Assembly: GCA_963747985.1 (NCBI GenBank)
Contig: CAVVHG010000007.1
Coordinates: forward strand, 186,001 to 250,000
Reading direction: 5' to 3'
Length of the DNA: 64,000 nt
Source of the DNA: JACADW01 sp963747985
Lineage (GTDB): Bacteria; Acidobacteriota; UBA6911
Position numbers and translations under genes: made by a program. Shown piece after piece: positions 43,401 through 51,191 of this stretch. The number at the start of each line of letters is the position of its first letter. Within the stretch, counting starts at the first letter, position 1. The notes under the pieces were generated by a model. The model had not been told where the DNA came from, made no database searches, and saw only the letters and a program-made list of their open reading frames with translations.

Positions 43401-44447
43401 TTGACCCGGTTCACACTGGCTGTAATGGTGATTCTTACTCTTCCCTGCCTTGGAGTCCAACCAGGTGAGCCCGCGTTATTCCTGACAAAGTACGCGGGGC
43501 TTACGCAGGCTGATCTTTCGGACATCGCGAAGGGAGTCCCGGTTCCCAGGATCCTCGATCCCAGTGTTTCCACCGAGGTCGTGCCTTTCGGAACCATAAG
43601 GGTTGATGTGCCGGCTGATTTCTTTGTTGAGAAGTTCAAGGACATCGCGGCGTTCAAGAAAGGGAAGGAGGTGCTCCAGATAGGCAAGTTTCACTCCCCT
43701 CCCCGGCTGGAGGACCTCGGTTCATTGACGTTGGGGCTGGATGAGCTGGAGGCGCTCAGACGATGCCGGGTCGGGAGTTGTGGTCTGAAGATGACCGCGG
43801 AGATGATCTCCCGACTCCAGAGGGAAGTGGACTGGGCTGCACCGGACTGGCAGCGGCGGGCCATGGTCGCATATCGACGGCTTCTGTTCGATTATGTCAA
43901 CGGCTACCTCCAGAAGGGACCGGCCGCGCTGGCTGTATATCAGGACAAGCCCGAGCCTGTTCGCCTGGCTGACGAATTGAGGTCCATAGTCAAGGCCTCT
44001 CCCTACCTCGAGCAATACCTTCCGGAACTGAACCATCACCTGGCTTCATTTCCTGACCGCCGGTTGCCGGACAGCGAGCATTTCCTTTACTGGTCCCAGG
44101 AGAAGTTCGGATTCAAACCCGTGGTGAGCGTGACCGACGTGACCATATGCCGCATCACACGGGAAAACGAGATATCCTACGTGGTTGCCTCGATGCAGAT
44201 CTACGCCGATCACTATTTCACGGGCTCTCTCGGCCTGGCGGCATATGTTGACAAGGACCGCAGGCGCCCGGGCTCGGATACATACCTGATTTACCTGAAC
44301 CGGACTCGAGTGGACCTGCTGCAGGGAGCTTTTGGCGGCTTGAAGCGTTTCTTCATCAGGCGGAGGTTGTTGGACGGAATGGAAAAGTATCTCCGGCTGG
44401 TGAAGCAGCGGCTTGAAGACGAGTACCGGTCGGGCACAGGGGCATGA
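43401..44447 (+). CDS. Secreted protein of unknown function
   Basis: 348 aa from a TTG with AGGAGG four bases upstream. A signal peptide (FTLAVMVILTLPCLGVQP) is followed by a soluble domain with no motif I recognise: LTQADLSDIAKGVPVPRIL, TIRVDVPADFFVEKF, GKEVLQIGKFHSPPRLEDLG and, near the end, VVASMQIYADHYFTGSLGLA and LLQGAFGGLKRFFIRRRLLD. The alternation of short hydrophobic stretches suggests a lipid- or polyketide-like binding fold, but this is only an impression. It ends just before the peptide-export locus, which runs in the opposite direction. Confidence 0.7.
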   Translation: MTRFTLAVMVILTLPCLGVQPGEPALFLTKYAGLTQADLSDIAKGVPVPRILDPSVSTEVVPFGTIRVDVPADFFVEKFKDIAAFKKGKEVLQIGKFHSPPRLEDLGSLTLGLDELEALRRCRVGSCGLKMTAEMISRLQREVDWAAPDWQRRAMVAYRRLLFDYVNGYLQKGPAALAVYQDKPEPVRLADELRSIVKASPYLEQYLPELNHHLASFPDRRLPDSEHFLYWSQEKFGFKPVVSVTDVTICRITRENEISYVVASMQIYADHYFTGSLGLAAYVDKDRRRPGSDTYLIYLNRTRVDLLQGAFGGLKRFFIRRRLLDGMEKYLRLVKQRLEDEYRSGTGA

Positions 44448-44450
44448 GGT

Positions 44451-44603
44451 TTACACCGCCAGGCAGGCAGCCAAAATCGCCGCCGCAACGATCAGCAGTA
44501 CACTCAAGCCAAACAGGATCGCATGCAGCCACCAGGGCGGGCCTGCCGGCATCCCGGGTGCGGACTCAGTCAGTCCGGGTGTTTCGCTGTCGCACCATGT
44601 CAT
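44451..44603 (-). CDS. 50-aa membrane peptide, possible immunity protein
   Basis: 50 aa, seldom called by gene finders at this size. It starts inside the stop region of the C39 exporter gene (ATGA, four-base overlap), so it is translated with it. The N-terminal half is hydrophilic with Pro/Gly (MTWCDSETPGLTESAPGMPA), the C-terminal half is one membrane helix (LHAILFGLSVLLIVAAAILA). Position and size fit a bacteriocin immunity protein or a small exporter subunit. I know no homologue. The gene ends three bases before the convergent unknown secreted gene. Confidence 0.6.
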   Translation of the reverse strand: MTWCDSETPGLTESAPGMPAGPPWWLHAILFGLSVLLIVAAAILAACLAV

Positions 44604-46801
44604 ATCGTCAGCGCAAAGCCGTGGTCCATCGTGTCGGCAAGCTCGCCGGCGCCGACAGCACCGGATTGCCAGAGCAGCCAGTATGGCCCCCGGGCATCGA
44701 GCAGCTCCTGGTGAGTGCCCTGCTCCAGGATCCGGCCGGCGCGGAGCACAGCGATCCGGTCCGCATGGCGTGCGAGGGCCAGACGGTGCCCGATCAGGAT
44801 GATCGTCTTGTGCTGCTTCAGGCTCTGCAGCAGTTTCAGGATTTGCCGCTCCGTATCCGGGTCGAGGTGGCACGTTGCTTCGTCAAGAACCAAAACGGGT
44901 GGGTCTGAAACAAGCGCGCGTGCGATCGCCAGGCGCTGCCGCTGGCCGGAACTGAGCGTCAGGCCCCGCTCCCCAACCCTGGTGCCGAGGCGTTGCGGCA
45001 GCCGTGAGACGAATTCCTCGAGTCCCACCGCACGGATGGCCCCGACTGCCGCATCCGTGTTGCCTCGACGATCTCCGAGCATCAGGTTCTCCTCGATTGT
45101 GCCGCTGAAGAAGAAGGCATCCTGGTCCACATAGCCGATGTACGAACGCAACGAGGCAAGATCGAAGTCGCGGAGGTCATGTCCGTCGATCTTAATTTGT
45201 CCGGTCTGCGGGTCATGAAACCTCACGAGCAGCCTGGCAAGCGTGGATTTCCCGCTGCCGCTCTCACCGACGAGGGCGAGGAGCGAATGAGGCCGAACAG
45301 ACAGGGTGATCTCGCGGAGAACCGGCTCGCGCGTCCCATAGCGGAAGGCGACCTGCTCGAAATCGATTCTTCCCGTGAGGTCAGTGGCGAGAACGGGCTT
45401 GCCCTGATTCGCCGCAGACTCGGGTTGAAGTTCCAGGATCTCGTACAGGCGCTCGGCCGCGACCCACGCGTCCTGAATCTGCTGGTTCAGGTCCGCAAGC
45501 CGGCTCAAAGGTTGAAGCATGTAAAGGAGAACGGAATAGCAGGCGACCAACTGGCCGAGCGTCAGCTTGCCCGCCAGCACCATCCAGCCGGCGTTCCACA
45601 AGAGGCCGACGAGCGCGAGCGACGTCAGGATTTCGCCGGCGGAACCGGACGCTACTCCCCAGAGTGTCGCTCCGAACGTCTCCCGCAGAAGACACACCAG
45701 TGCACCCTCCGCCTTTTGCCCCTCTTTCTGCTCGGTTCTGAAGGCCTTGATCGTGGCGATCCCCGCAATGCTTTCCACCAGGCGGGACTGCAGTTCTGCC
45801 GCCAGTTCCAGGGCCGATCTTTGTGCGCGCCTCAGCGGGCGACCCGCGACATGGAGGACCGATGCCATCACGGGCACAACCAACACGACCGAAAGGGCGA
45901 GCCTGCTGTTGAAGCAGAGCAGAACCGTGAACCCGGCAATTATCGTGGCGGCGTCGATCAGTAACGTCAGGGTCGAGCTGCAGATCATCGTGCGGACCTT
46001 GACCGCATCGCCGAGCCGCGAAAGGATTTCACCACTCGCTCGAGTCTCGAAAAACTGCAGCGGCATGGACAGGACCCTGCGATAGTAGGTGAGCATGAGA
46101 GACAAGTCGACGGCGCGGCTCACGTATGCTGACAATGTGCCTCGGACCGCACCAAATGCAGCTCTGATCAGGGCCAGGACCACGAGTCCCACGCTCAGCC
46201 AACGAAAGAGCAACTGGTCTCCGGCGACGAGCACCCGGTCCAGAATCACCCGCAGGTACAGACTTGTCGCCAGCCCGAGCACGGAGAGAAACACGGTTGC
46301 CAGAAGCGTTTCAAAGAGCAGGAGACGATTTTGCCGGAAGAGGATCATCAGCCCGCGGCGCCTGCCGGAGCAGACGCTACCCCGTTGAAAGGCCGGAGCC
46401 GGAACCAGAAGGACGAGGACTCCGCTCCAGATAGCCCCGAACCGGTTGAGGGGATGACGCACGATTCCCCGTGCAGGATCAGCAACCGTTACAGTTCCGG
46501 CTGTGACTCGGAGGATCGTGACATAGTGCAGCAAGCCTGCCTGGTCCACGTGCGCGATGCAGGGCAGAGGAACCTGCGCCAGCGCTTCCACGCTCCCTCG
46601 GACCCCGCGTGCATGGAAGCCCAGCCTCTGAGCGGCCTCCACGAGGCCCAGCACGTTTGTCCCAAGCCTGTCCGTGCCCGCATATTGACGAATCAGCGCG
46701 ATCGGGACCCTGAGCCCGTGAACGCGCGCTACCGTCGCGAGGCAGGCTGCCCCGCAGTCAGTGATGTCGGTCTGCCGGACACATGTGTAGGGCGTTATCA
46801 T
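44600..46801 (-). CDS. C39 peptidase-containing ABC exporter (double-glycine peptide transporter)
   Basis: 733 aa. Residues 1-130: C39 cysteine protease with Gln10, Cys16 (RQTDITDCGAACLATVARVHG-type start), His92 (LLHYVTI) and Asp108 (VTVADPARG). Residues about 165-450: six membrane helices. Residues about 480-733: ABC ATPase with Walker A LVGESGSGKSTLARL, signature LSSGQRQRLAIARAL and Walker B VLVLDEATCHLD. This class cuts leaders after Gly-Gly and exports the mature peptide. ATG at 46801 places the protease at the usual distance from the start; a TTG at 46852 overlaps the previous gene. No HlyD-type adaptor gene is present in the locus. Confidence 0.95.
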   Translation of the reverse strand: MITPYTCVRQTDITDCGAACLATVARVHGLRVPIALIRQYAGTDRLGTNVLGLVEAAQRLGFHARGVRGSVEALAQVPLPCIAHVDQAGLLHYVTILRVTAGTVTVADPARGIVRHPLNRFGAIWSGVLVLLVPAPAFQRGSVCSGRRRGLMILFRQNRLLLFETLLATVFLSVLGLATSLYLRVILDRVLVAGDQLLFRWLSVGLVVLALIRAAFGAVRGTLSAYVSRAVDLSLMLTYYRRVLSMPLQFFETRASGEILSRLGDAVKVRTMICSSTLTLLIDAATIIAGFTVLLCFNSRLALSVVLVVPVMASVLHVAGRPLRRAQRSALELAAELQSRLVESIAGIATIKAFRTEQKEGQKAEGALVCLLRETFGATLWGVASGSAGEILTSLALVGLLWNAGWMVLAGKLTLGQLVACYSVLLYMLQPLSRLADLNQQIQDAWVAAERLYEILELQPESAANQGKPVLATDLTGRIDFEQVAFRYGTREPVLREITLSVRPHSLLALVGESGSGKSTLARLLVRFHDPQTGQIKIDGHDLRDFDLASLRSYIGYVDQDAFFFSGTIEENLMLGDRRGNTDAAVGAIRAVGLEEFVSRLPQRLGTRVGERGLTLSSGQRQRLAIARALVSDPPVLVLDEATCHLDPDTERQILKLLQSLKQHKTIILIGHRLALARHADRIAVLRAGRILEQGTHQELLDARGPYWLLWQSGAVGAGELADTMDHGFALTI

Positions 46802-46814
46802 TTCGGGACGACAG

Positions 46815-47603
46815 TCACAGCCATTCCAGTCGGGCGCCGTGTTCTCCGACAAGTGTCAGGTAGAGAGTCTCGAGGGAATTGAAGCTTTGCCCGTTCGATA
46901 CTATCCCCATACCTGCCGCCAGGCTGCTTGTCTCGCCGTGCCAGACAAGCATGCCCGACTTGATGATGGCGACCTCGTCGCAAAACCGTTCGATCGTTTC
47001 CAGCGCATGGGAGGCCAGGAAGACTGTGCGTGCCTTCGCCGCGAACTGCCGCAGCCAGGTCTTGAGCATGGCGACGGACGCAGGATCGATGCCCGCAAAA
47101 GGCTCATCCAACAGAAGAAGCTCAGGTCCGTGGATAATTGCCGCCGCAAAGGCCACCTTCCTCCTCATGCCGCTGCTGTATTCCAGAAGCGGCCGCCTGA
47201 GTGCATCGGACAGGTCGAGGACCTCGATGAGTTCGTCCACCCTCCGGCGGACCGTCACACGGTCGAGACCATACATGCGCGCGTTGAATGTGAGAAACTC
47301 CTCGGCCGTGAGGTGATCGAACAGCGCCAGCCTTTCCGGCATAACCCCGATGCGTCTCTTCAGCCCCACGGAGTTGTCGGTGAGTTCCTCGCCGAGCAGC
47401 CTTACGGTGCCTGTTGTCGGTTCAATCAAGCCGGCCAGGCACGCGATAGTTGTGCTCTTGCCTGCGCCATTGGGACCCAGGAAACCCACCAGACGGCCCC
47501 GTGGGACTTCCAGGCACAGGTCGGCAACCGCGGTGACGGTGCCATAGCTTTTCGTCAAGTGCTTGATAGCGAATGCAGGGTCACGCTCGGTGTCGTCGGC
47601 CAC
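46815..47603 (-). CDS. ABC transporter ATPase, bacitracin-export (BcrA) type
   Basis: 262 aa. AIKHLTKSYGTVTAVADLCL opens a typical BcrA/CcmA-like ATPase; Walker A GFLGPNGAGKSTTIACLAG, signature EYSSGMRRKVAFAAAI, Walker B LLLLDEPFAGIDP and H-loop FLASHALETIERF follow. The signature SSGM replaces SGGQ, as in several antibiotic-efflux ATPases. A GTG at 47603 with GAGGAAG six bases upstream is the start. It lies 62 nt after the large permease and 13 nt before the C39 exporter, so permease plus ATPase probably form a second transporter in the same operon, perhaps for producer self-protection. Confidence 0.92.
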   Translation of the reverse strand: MADDTERDPAFAIKHLTKSYGTVTAVADLCLEVPRGRLVGFLGPNGAGKSTTIACLAGLIEPTTGTVRLLGEELTDNSVGLKRRIGVMPERLALFDHLTAEEFLTFNARMYGLDRVTVRRRVDELIEVLDLSDALRRPLLEYSSGMRRKVAFAAAIIHGPELLLLDEPFAGIDPASVAMLKTWLRQFAAKARTVFLASHALETIERFCDEVAIIKSGMLVWHGETSSLAAGMGIVSNGQSFNSLETLYLTLVGEHGARLEWL

Positions 47604-47665
47604 CTTCTTCCTCGCTTACAGCAGTGCTGGTTGCTCGAATGTCATCCCGAGCCGACCGCAGGCAG

Positions 47666-49330
47666 TCAGGCGCGGTCGGAGCCGGCCACCACACGGGTCA
47701 GCAGGTCGCGTCGAGAGTTCATGGCTCTCGAAACAAGTCTGTATGAAATCAGGTACAGTGAGGCGCACAACGCCGGCACAACGGTGAAGCACCACCACGA
47801 TGCCAGGAACGACGCATAGGGGATGAATTCCGCCGCAATAAAGGCTGCGGCCAGGGCGAGGGCAATCCCGAGCCCGATCCCGAGGGTGGCGCTGAACGAG
47901 AGTGCGTTTCCCATGACCCCGCGAAAGTTGCTCCTCCGCGGTGACACGACGGAGGTCCACAGGCCGACGGCGTTGAAGAAGAAGAGTCCTGCGGCCGCAC
48001 TTGAGGCAAGGATGGTCACAACACGGCCATCCAGCGGAAATCCCGCCAGGAGCGGCAAGCCTGCGATCGCAACCAGACCGAGCGTTCCGCCCGAAAGCAA
48101 CGAGGCGACGCTGGCCGCCCGCAGGGCAGAGACTGCGGGTATGGGCAGAATCCAGTAGCGACGCACCCCATCACCATCGTAGCCGAACTGGTTCAAGGTA
48201 ATTGAGGCGGTTGCCAGGATTGCGGAGAGAAACATGAGCGCCGCTGTCTCGAGGAAGGTCATATAGGGGTTGCTCCCTCTGCCCATGAAGCGCGGCAGCA
48301 GGAGTACGAGAGGGACGGTGCCTGCGAAACTGAACCGGACGCGATCGCAGCGCAAGTGGTAGCGCAGTGCCTTGCCGACGAGAGGCCCGAAGGAGCTTTC
48401 GAAGAGATCTGCAACCCTGTCGCAGACAAGCGCGAAGGCTTCCGAGACGGATGTCACCGACCTGTCGGACAGAGTGCGGCGTTCCGCCAAAACAAGCGCG
48501 AAGGCCAGGAAGCAGAACCAGAGCAGGAGTGTCGCGACATCCAGAAGCCCTGACGGGGAACGGAGCCCCGCGAGCAGCGACGCCGCTGCGCCGGGCGGAA
48601 GGAATCTCAGAGCCAGGTCCGCCTCATGCCACGGCAATGCATTTGATGAATCGGAAGGGGACGCGACAAGAAGTCCGGCAGCCAGGAACAGTAAGAACGC
48701 GGTGGCACCCAGAACCGTCCCCCCGCCACGGTGGGACAGGATGAGGTCTACAACCGAAAGCAGTACCAATGAGGAAAGATAGCAGATTCCGATGAACAGC
48801 AGCGCGACCGGTATTATCAGCAGTGTCCTGCCAGGCCCGTCCCCCGTGCATCCCGCAGCCACCGCGCCTGTCGAAACCGCAATTAAGAGCCAGACCGGAT
48901 CGAGCAGGCCGGAAAGGTGCCTCAAGCTTAGCCGGCCCATGCGGGTCAACGGGTAGCGTCTCAGGACAGTCTCCAGAGAAGACTGCCTTGTCCCTTTTCC
49001 CAGCAGGAGGTTGACAGTGGCGCCATTCACCCATATCCCGGTGAGTATCCACCGGGCCGCCTCTCCGCAGTGCTCCTGCGGTGCGGAGAGTGAGGCGGGC
49101 GCAGATCCTGCGACGATCAGCAGCATAAGGAGCGATCCGCCCAAGAGATATGCGGCTGCGAACAGAGTTCTCCTGCCAGTGCTGGTCCGGGTCTGCGCCC
49201 AGAGCAGTTGCTGGCGCAGCCGGATCAGAGTCCAAAGCGTCCGGAGTGCCGAGCGGGTTCCCGGATTTCCGGCCCCCGCGCGGAACCGGGACGCCCAGGC
49301 TTCATTCCCTGTCGATGGCATGCAAGTCAC
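47666..49330 (-). CDS. Large multi-spanning permease of the peptide locus
   Basis: 554 aa with about twelve hydrophobic segments (for example LFAAAYLLGGSLLMLLIVAG, LLIIPVALLFIGICYLSSLV, LLWFCFLAFALVLAERRTL, ATLGIGLGIALALAAAFI). It lacks an ATPase domain and fits an ABC-2-like export permease of doubled size. The partner ATPase follows directly. Size and context fit an immunity or lantibiotic-efflux-like pump (FEG/BcrB relatives), but the sequence is too diverged for me to name a family. The first start, a GTG at 49330, lacks a clear ribosome site; an ATG at 49321 is equally possible. Confidence 0.75.
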   Translation of the reverse strand: MTCMPSTGNEAWASRFRAGAGNPGTRSALRTLWTLIRLRQQLLWAQTRTSTGRRTLFAAAYLLGGSLLMLLIVAGSAPASLSAPQEHCGEAARWILTGIWVNGATVNLLLGKGTRQSSLETVLRRYPLTRMGRLSLRHLSGLLDPVWLLIAVSTGAVAAGCTGDGPGRTLLIIPVALLFIGICYLSSLVLLSVVDLILSHRGGGTVLGATAFLLFLAAGLLVASPSDSSNALPWHEADLALRFLPPGAAASLLAGLRSPSGLLDVATLLLWFCFLAFALVLAERRTLSDRSVTSVSEAFALVCDRVADLFESSFGPLVGKALRYHLRCDRVRFSFAGTVPLVLLLPRFMGRGSNPYMTFLETAALMFLSAILATASITLNQFGYDGDGVRRYWILPIPAVSALRAASVASLLSGGTLGLVAIAGLPLLAGFPLDGRVVTILASSAAAGLFFFNAVGLWTSVVSPRRSNFRGVMGNALSFSATLGIGLGIALALAAAFIAAEFIPYASFLASWWCFTVVPALCASLYLISYRLVSRAMNSRRDLLTRVVAGSDRA

Positions 49331-49471
49331 CCGGAGGACAGCCCGTCGGCCTCGTATTTGCTCCGTTAGGGATCATCTTCGCCACCTGCGCCGGTTTGTC
49401 CGCCATCTGCCCGCCTCCCTGCAGAGCGCGGACTGGCCGGGGTCAGTGCAATCGACACCCCCCGGCCATCT

Positions 49472-49530
49472 CCCCGCATCCGGGGCCGTTGCATGGGCCT
49501 CGCCCCGCTTTCGCCGGCAAACGCGAGGCC
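49472..49530 (-). promoter_or_regulatory. Stem-loops between peptide 1 and the permease
   Basis: CCCCG/CGGGG (49472-49485) and GGCCTCGC (49496-49503) with GCGAGGCC (49523-49530) can fold in the transcript. They could partly stop transcription or stabilise the upstream peptide mRNA, giving more peptide than transporter. No T-run is present. Confidence 0.35.
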
Positions 49531-49576
49531 GCGACCCCAAGATGTTCCGTCAAACCGCAAGCGTGCGCTTCCCCGA

Positions 49577-49759
49577 CTATGTCTGGAAACAACCGCCGTT
49601 GTAGGCGGCAATCAGGCCGCCTGTGACCGCCCACCATTGCCCGGCAAGAAAAGCGGCAGCGGTCAGCCCTCCGAGCATTGCGCAGGTGTATCGCTCCATG
49701 CCTCCGTCGATACTCAGCATTTCCTGTGCTGTCAGGCTTGCAAGAACTTCTCCTTCCAT
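49577..49759 (-). CDS. Double-glycine leader peptide 1 (bacteriocin-like precursor)
   Basis: 60 aa. The leader is MEGEVLASLTAQEMLSIDGG: Glu at -8, hydrophobic residues at -4, -7 and -12, and Gly-Gly at the cut site, the classical pattern for C39 exporters. The mature part is 40 aa (starts MERYTCAMLGG, ends AAYNGGCFQT), with Cys6 and Cys37, Gly28-Leu29 and Tyr33-Asn34, and hydrophobic Ala/Gly/Trp-rich sequence between, including several small-residue (GxxxG-like) spacings. AGGAG lies before the ATG at 49759. The matching exporter is encoded three genes downstream. No modification enzyme is near, so an unmodified, disulfide-linked peptide is likely; whether it kills or signals is unknown. Confidence 0.85.
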   Translation of the reverse strand: MEGEVLASLTAQEMLSIDGGMERYTCAMLGGLTAAAFLAGQWWAVTGGLIAAYNGGCFQT

Positions 49760-49946
49760 TTCATCGTCTCCTTTCGGTACCGATTCCCGTATTTCATGGT
49801 TGATGCCTGGCACGTACGGGCGCCCTCCTACGGTGCCCTCTTACTCTGAGGCAGAGTGCCGGGAACAAGGACCAGGGATGCCGCGATTCAAAGAACGATA
49901 ATCATGGCCCTGTCCGAACGTCGTCCGGAGCGGCACCCGACCTGCC

Positions 49947-50117
49947 CTAGCAGTAGTTGTAGATGAAAAAGAGACCCGCGGTGGCGGCCATGGCGTTCAT
50001 GGATGCAAATCCGAGGACAGTCATGACCCCGCCTCCCCAGCAGTAGAATTGGGACGTTCCGCCGGAGAGCACCTGCATCTCTTCAATTGTAAGGCTGGCG
50101 AGAACAGCGTCCTGCAT
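49947..50117 (-). CDS. Double-glycine leader peptide 2 (bacteriocin-like precursor)
   Basis: 56 aa, too short for most gene callers. The leader MQDAVLASLTIEEMQVLSGG is closely related to that of peptide 1 (shared VLASLT, Glu-Met, Gly-Gly), so both are probably cut by the same exporter. The mature part is 36 aa: it begins TSQFYCWGGGV, ends GLFFIYNYC, with Cys6 and the very last residue Cys36, and again Gly28-Leu29 and Tyr33-Asn34. A strong GGAGAGGGGG ribosome site precedes the ATG at 50117. It is the first gene of the locus. The identical Cys, Gly-Leu and Tyr-Asn positions in two otherwise different peptides argue for a common structure. Confidence 0.82.
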   Translation of the reverse strand: MQDAVLASLTIEEMQVLSGGTSQFYCWGGGVMTVLGFASMNAMAATAGLFFIYNYC

Positions 50118-50436
50118 TTTACCCCCTCTCCTGAAGTTTGGAATTTCGAACTGCCGTTGACTGCAATTCGGCTGTCCCTAATGTTTCAGGAGACGGCGAT
50201 CTATTTCAGAGAGGAAGAAGAAAATGCATTCTTTGCGAAAACCTCGTTGTTGCCGGGGTTCCCGGTTCCCGGCCTCGCGCAGGGATGCCGGTACGGCGAG
50301 TTGCATGGTTGAAGCGCCTTGAAATGCATCCCGTAAGCCAGAGAAGCAGCCTTCTCCCAGGGCCGGCGGGAATCGCAGAAGCCAATCCGTTTCCCAGGAG
50401 GCGGATGTGAAGAGCGCCACAGTTCGTACAGCAGGA
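50118..50436 (-). promoter_or_regulatory. Leader region of the peptide locus
   Basis: 319 bp between deoC and the peptide 2 start, with no gene. As the only sizeable gap upstream of the locus on the minus strand it should carry its promoter. It is more AT-rich near 50130-50240, but I found no convincing -35/-10 pair and no autoinducer-type direct repeat. Confidence 0.45.
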
Positions 50437-51129
50437 TCATCGTCTGGCAGGGCTGAGCCTCCGCCGACACTCGTCGAGGATGCCCGATGTGCGGCTGGCT
50501 CCGACCCGGGTGACCCCGAGGCCGCGAAACTCCAGGAGCCTGTCCAGGTCGCGAATCCCGCCCGCGGCCTTGACCTGGACCTGCGCAGGGGAGTGCTTCC
50601 GCATCAGCCTGACATCCTCCAGGGTCGCGCCGCCGGAACCGTAGCCGGTAGAAGTCTTGACCCAGTCTGCGCTCAATTCGCCGCAGATTTCGCACAACCT
50701 GATCTTCTGCGCGTCGTTCAGGTAGCAGTTTTCGAATATGACCTTCACCTTGCGGCCGAGTGCGTGCGCTGGCTCGACAACGGCCTGGATATCTCTGCGT
50801 ACATAGGCCCAATCAGCGCCCAGAACCTGGCTGATATTCACGACCATATCGAGTTCCTCGCCTCCGTCTTCGAGGGCCCGGCGTGCTTCTGCGGCCTTGA
50901 CGGCTGTCGTGTGTCCGCCATGAGGAAAACCGATCGTGGTGCCGGAACGTACCGTGCTGCCTTTAAGGATTTCTGCGCACTGTTTCAGCCAGTAGGGCAT
51001 GATGCAGACGCTGGCCACATCGTATTCCAATGCGAGCCGGCACCCGGCTTCCAGTTCTGCTGCGGTCAGGGTGGGACTCAGCAGCGAATGATCGATCATC
51101 TTGGCGATGTCTTCGTATTCATAATCCAT
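50437..51129 (-). CDS. deoC: Deoxyribose-phosphate aldolase
   Basis: 230 aa. It cleaves 2-deoxyribose-5-phosphate to glyceraldehyde-3-phosphate and acetaldehyde. The Schiff-base Lys is in DWVKTSTGYGSGGAT, the second Lys in VQVKAAGGIRDL, and the Asp in LDMVVNISQV; the first segment KMIDHSLLSPTLTA is also diagnostic. Length is normal (about 220-260). It lies 62 nt after the ROK kinase gene on the same strand, and the divergent nucleoside hydrolase fits a route from nucleosides to sugar phosphates. Confidence 0.96.
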   Translation of the reverse strand: MDYEYEDIAKMIDHSLLSPTLTAAELEAGCRLALEYDVASVCIMPYWLKQCAEILKGSTVRSGTTIGFPHGGHTTAVKAAEARRALEDGGEELDMVVNISQVLGADWAYVRRDIQAVVEPAHALGRKVKVIFENCYLNDAQKIRLCEICGELSADWVKTSTGYGSGGATLEDVRLMRKHSPAQVQVKAAGGIRDLDRLLEFRGLGVTRVGASRTSGILDECRRRLSPARR

Positions 51130-51163
51130 AGCGCTACAACTCCTGGCGCGACCTGCCCGCCGC

Positions 51164-51186
51164 GGTCCGGTCCGTCAGGCCGGACC
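51164..51186. repeat. Intergenic palindrome, GGTCCGG/CCGGACC family, copy C
   Basis: Perfect 7-bp stem GGTCCGG/CCGGACC around TCCGTCAGG, between the ROK kinase and deoC genes. Same element as copies A and B. Confidence 0.6.
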
Positions 51187-51191
51187 TGGTT

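Noticed and set aside
44451..50117. Lanthipeptide or other modified-peptide cluster
   Set aside because: No LanM, LanB/LanC, YcaO or radical SAM gene is present and the peptides contain few Ser/Thr; unmodified GG-leader peptides fit better.
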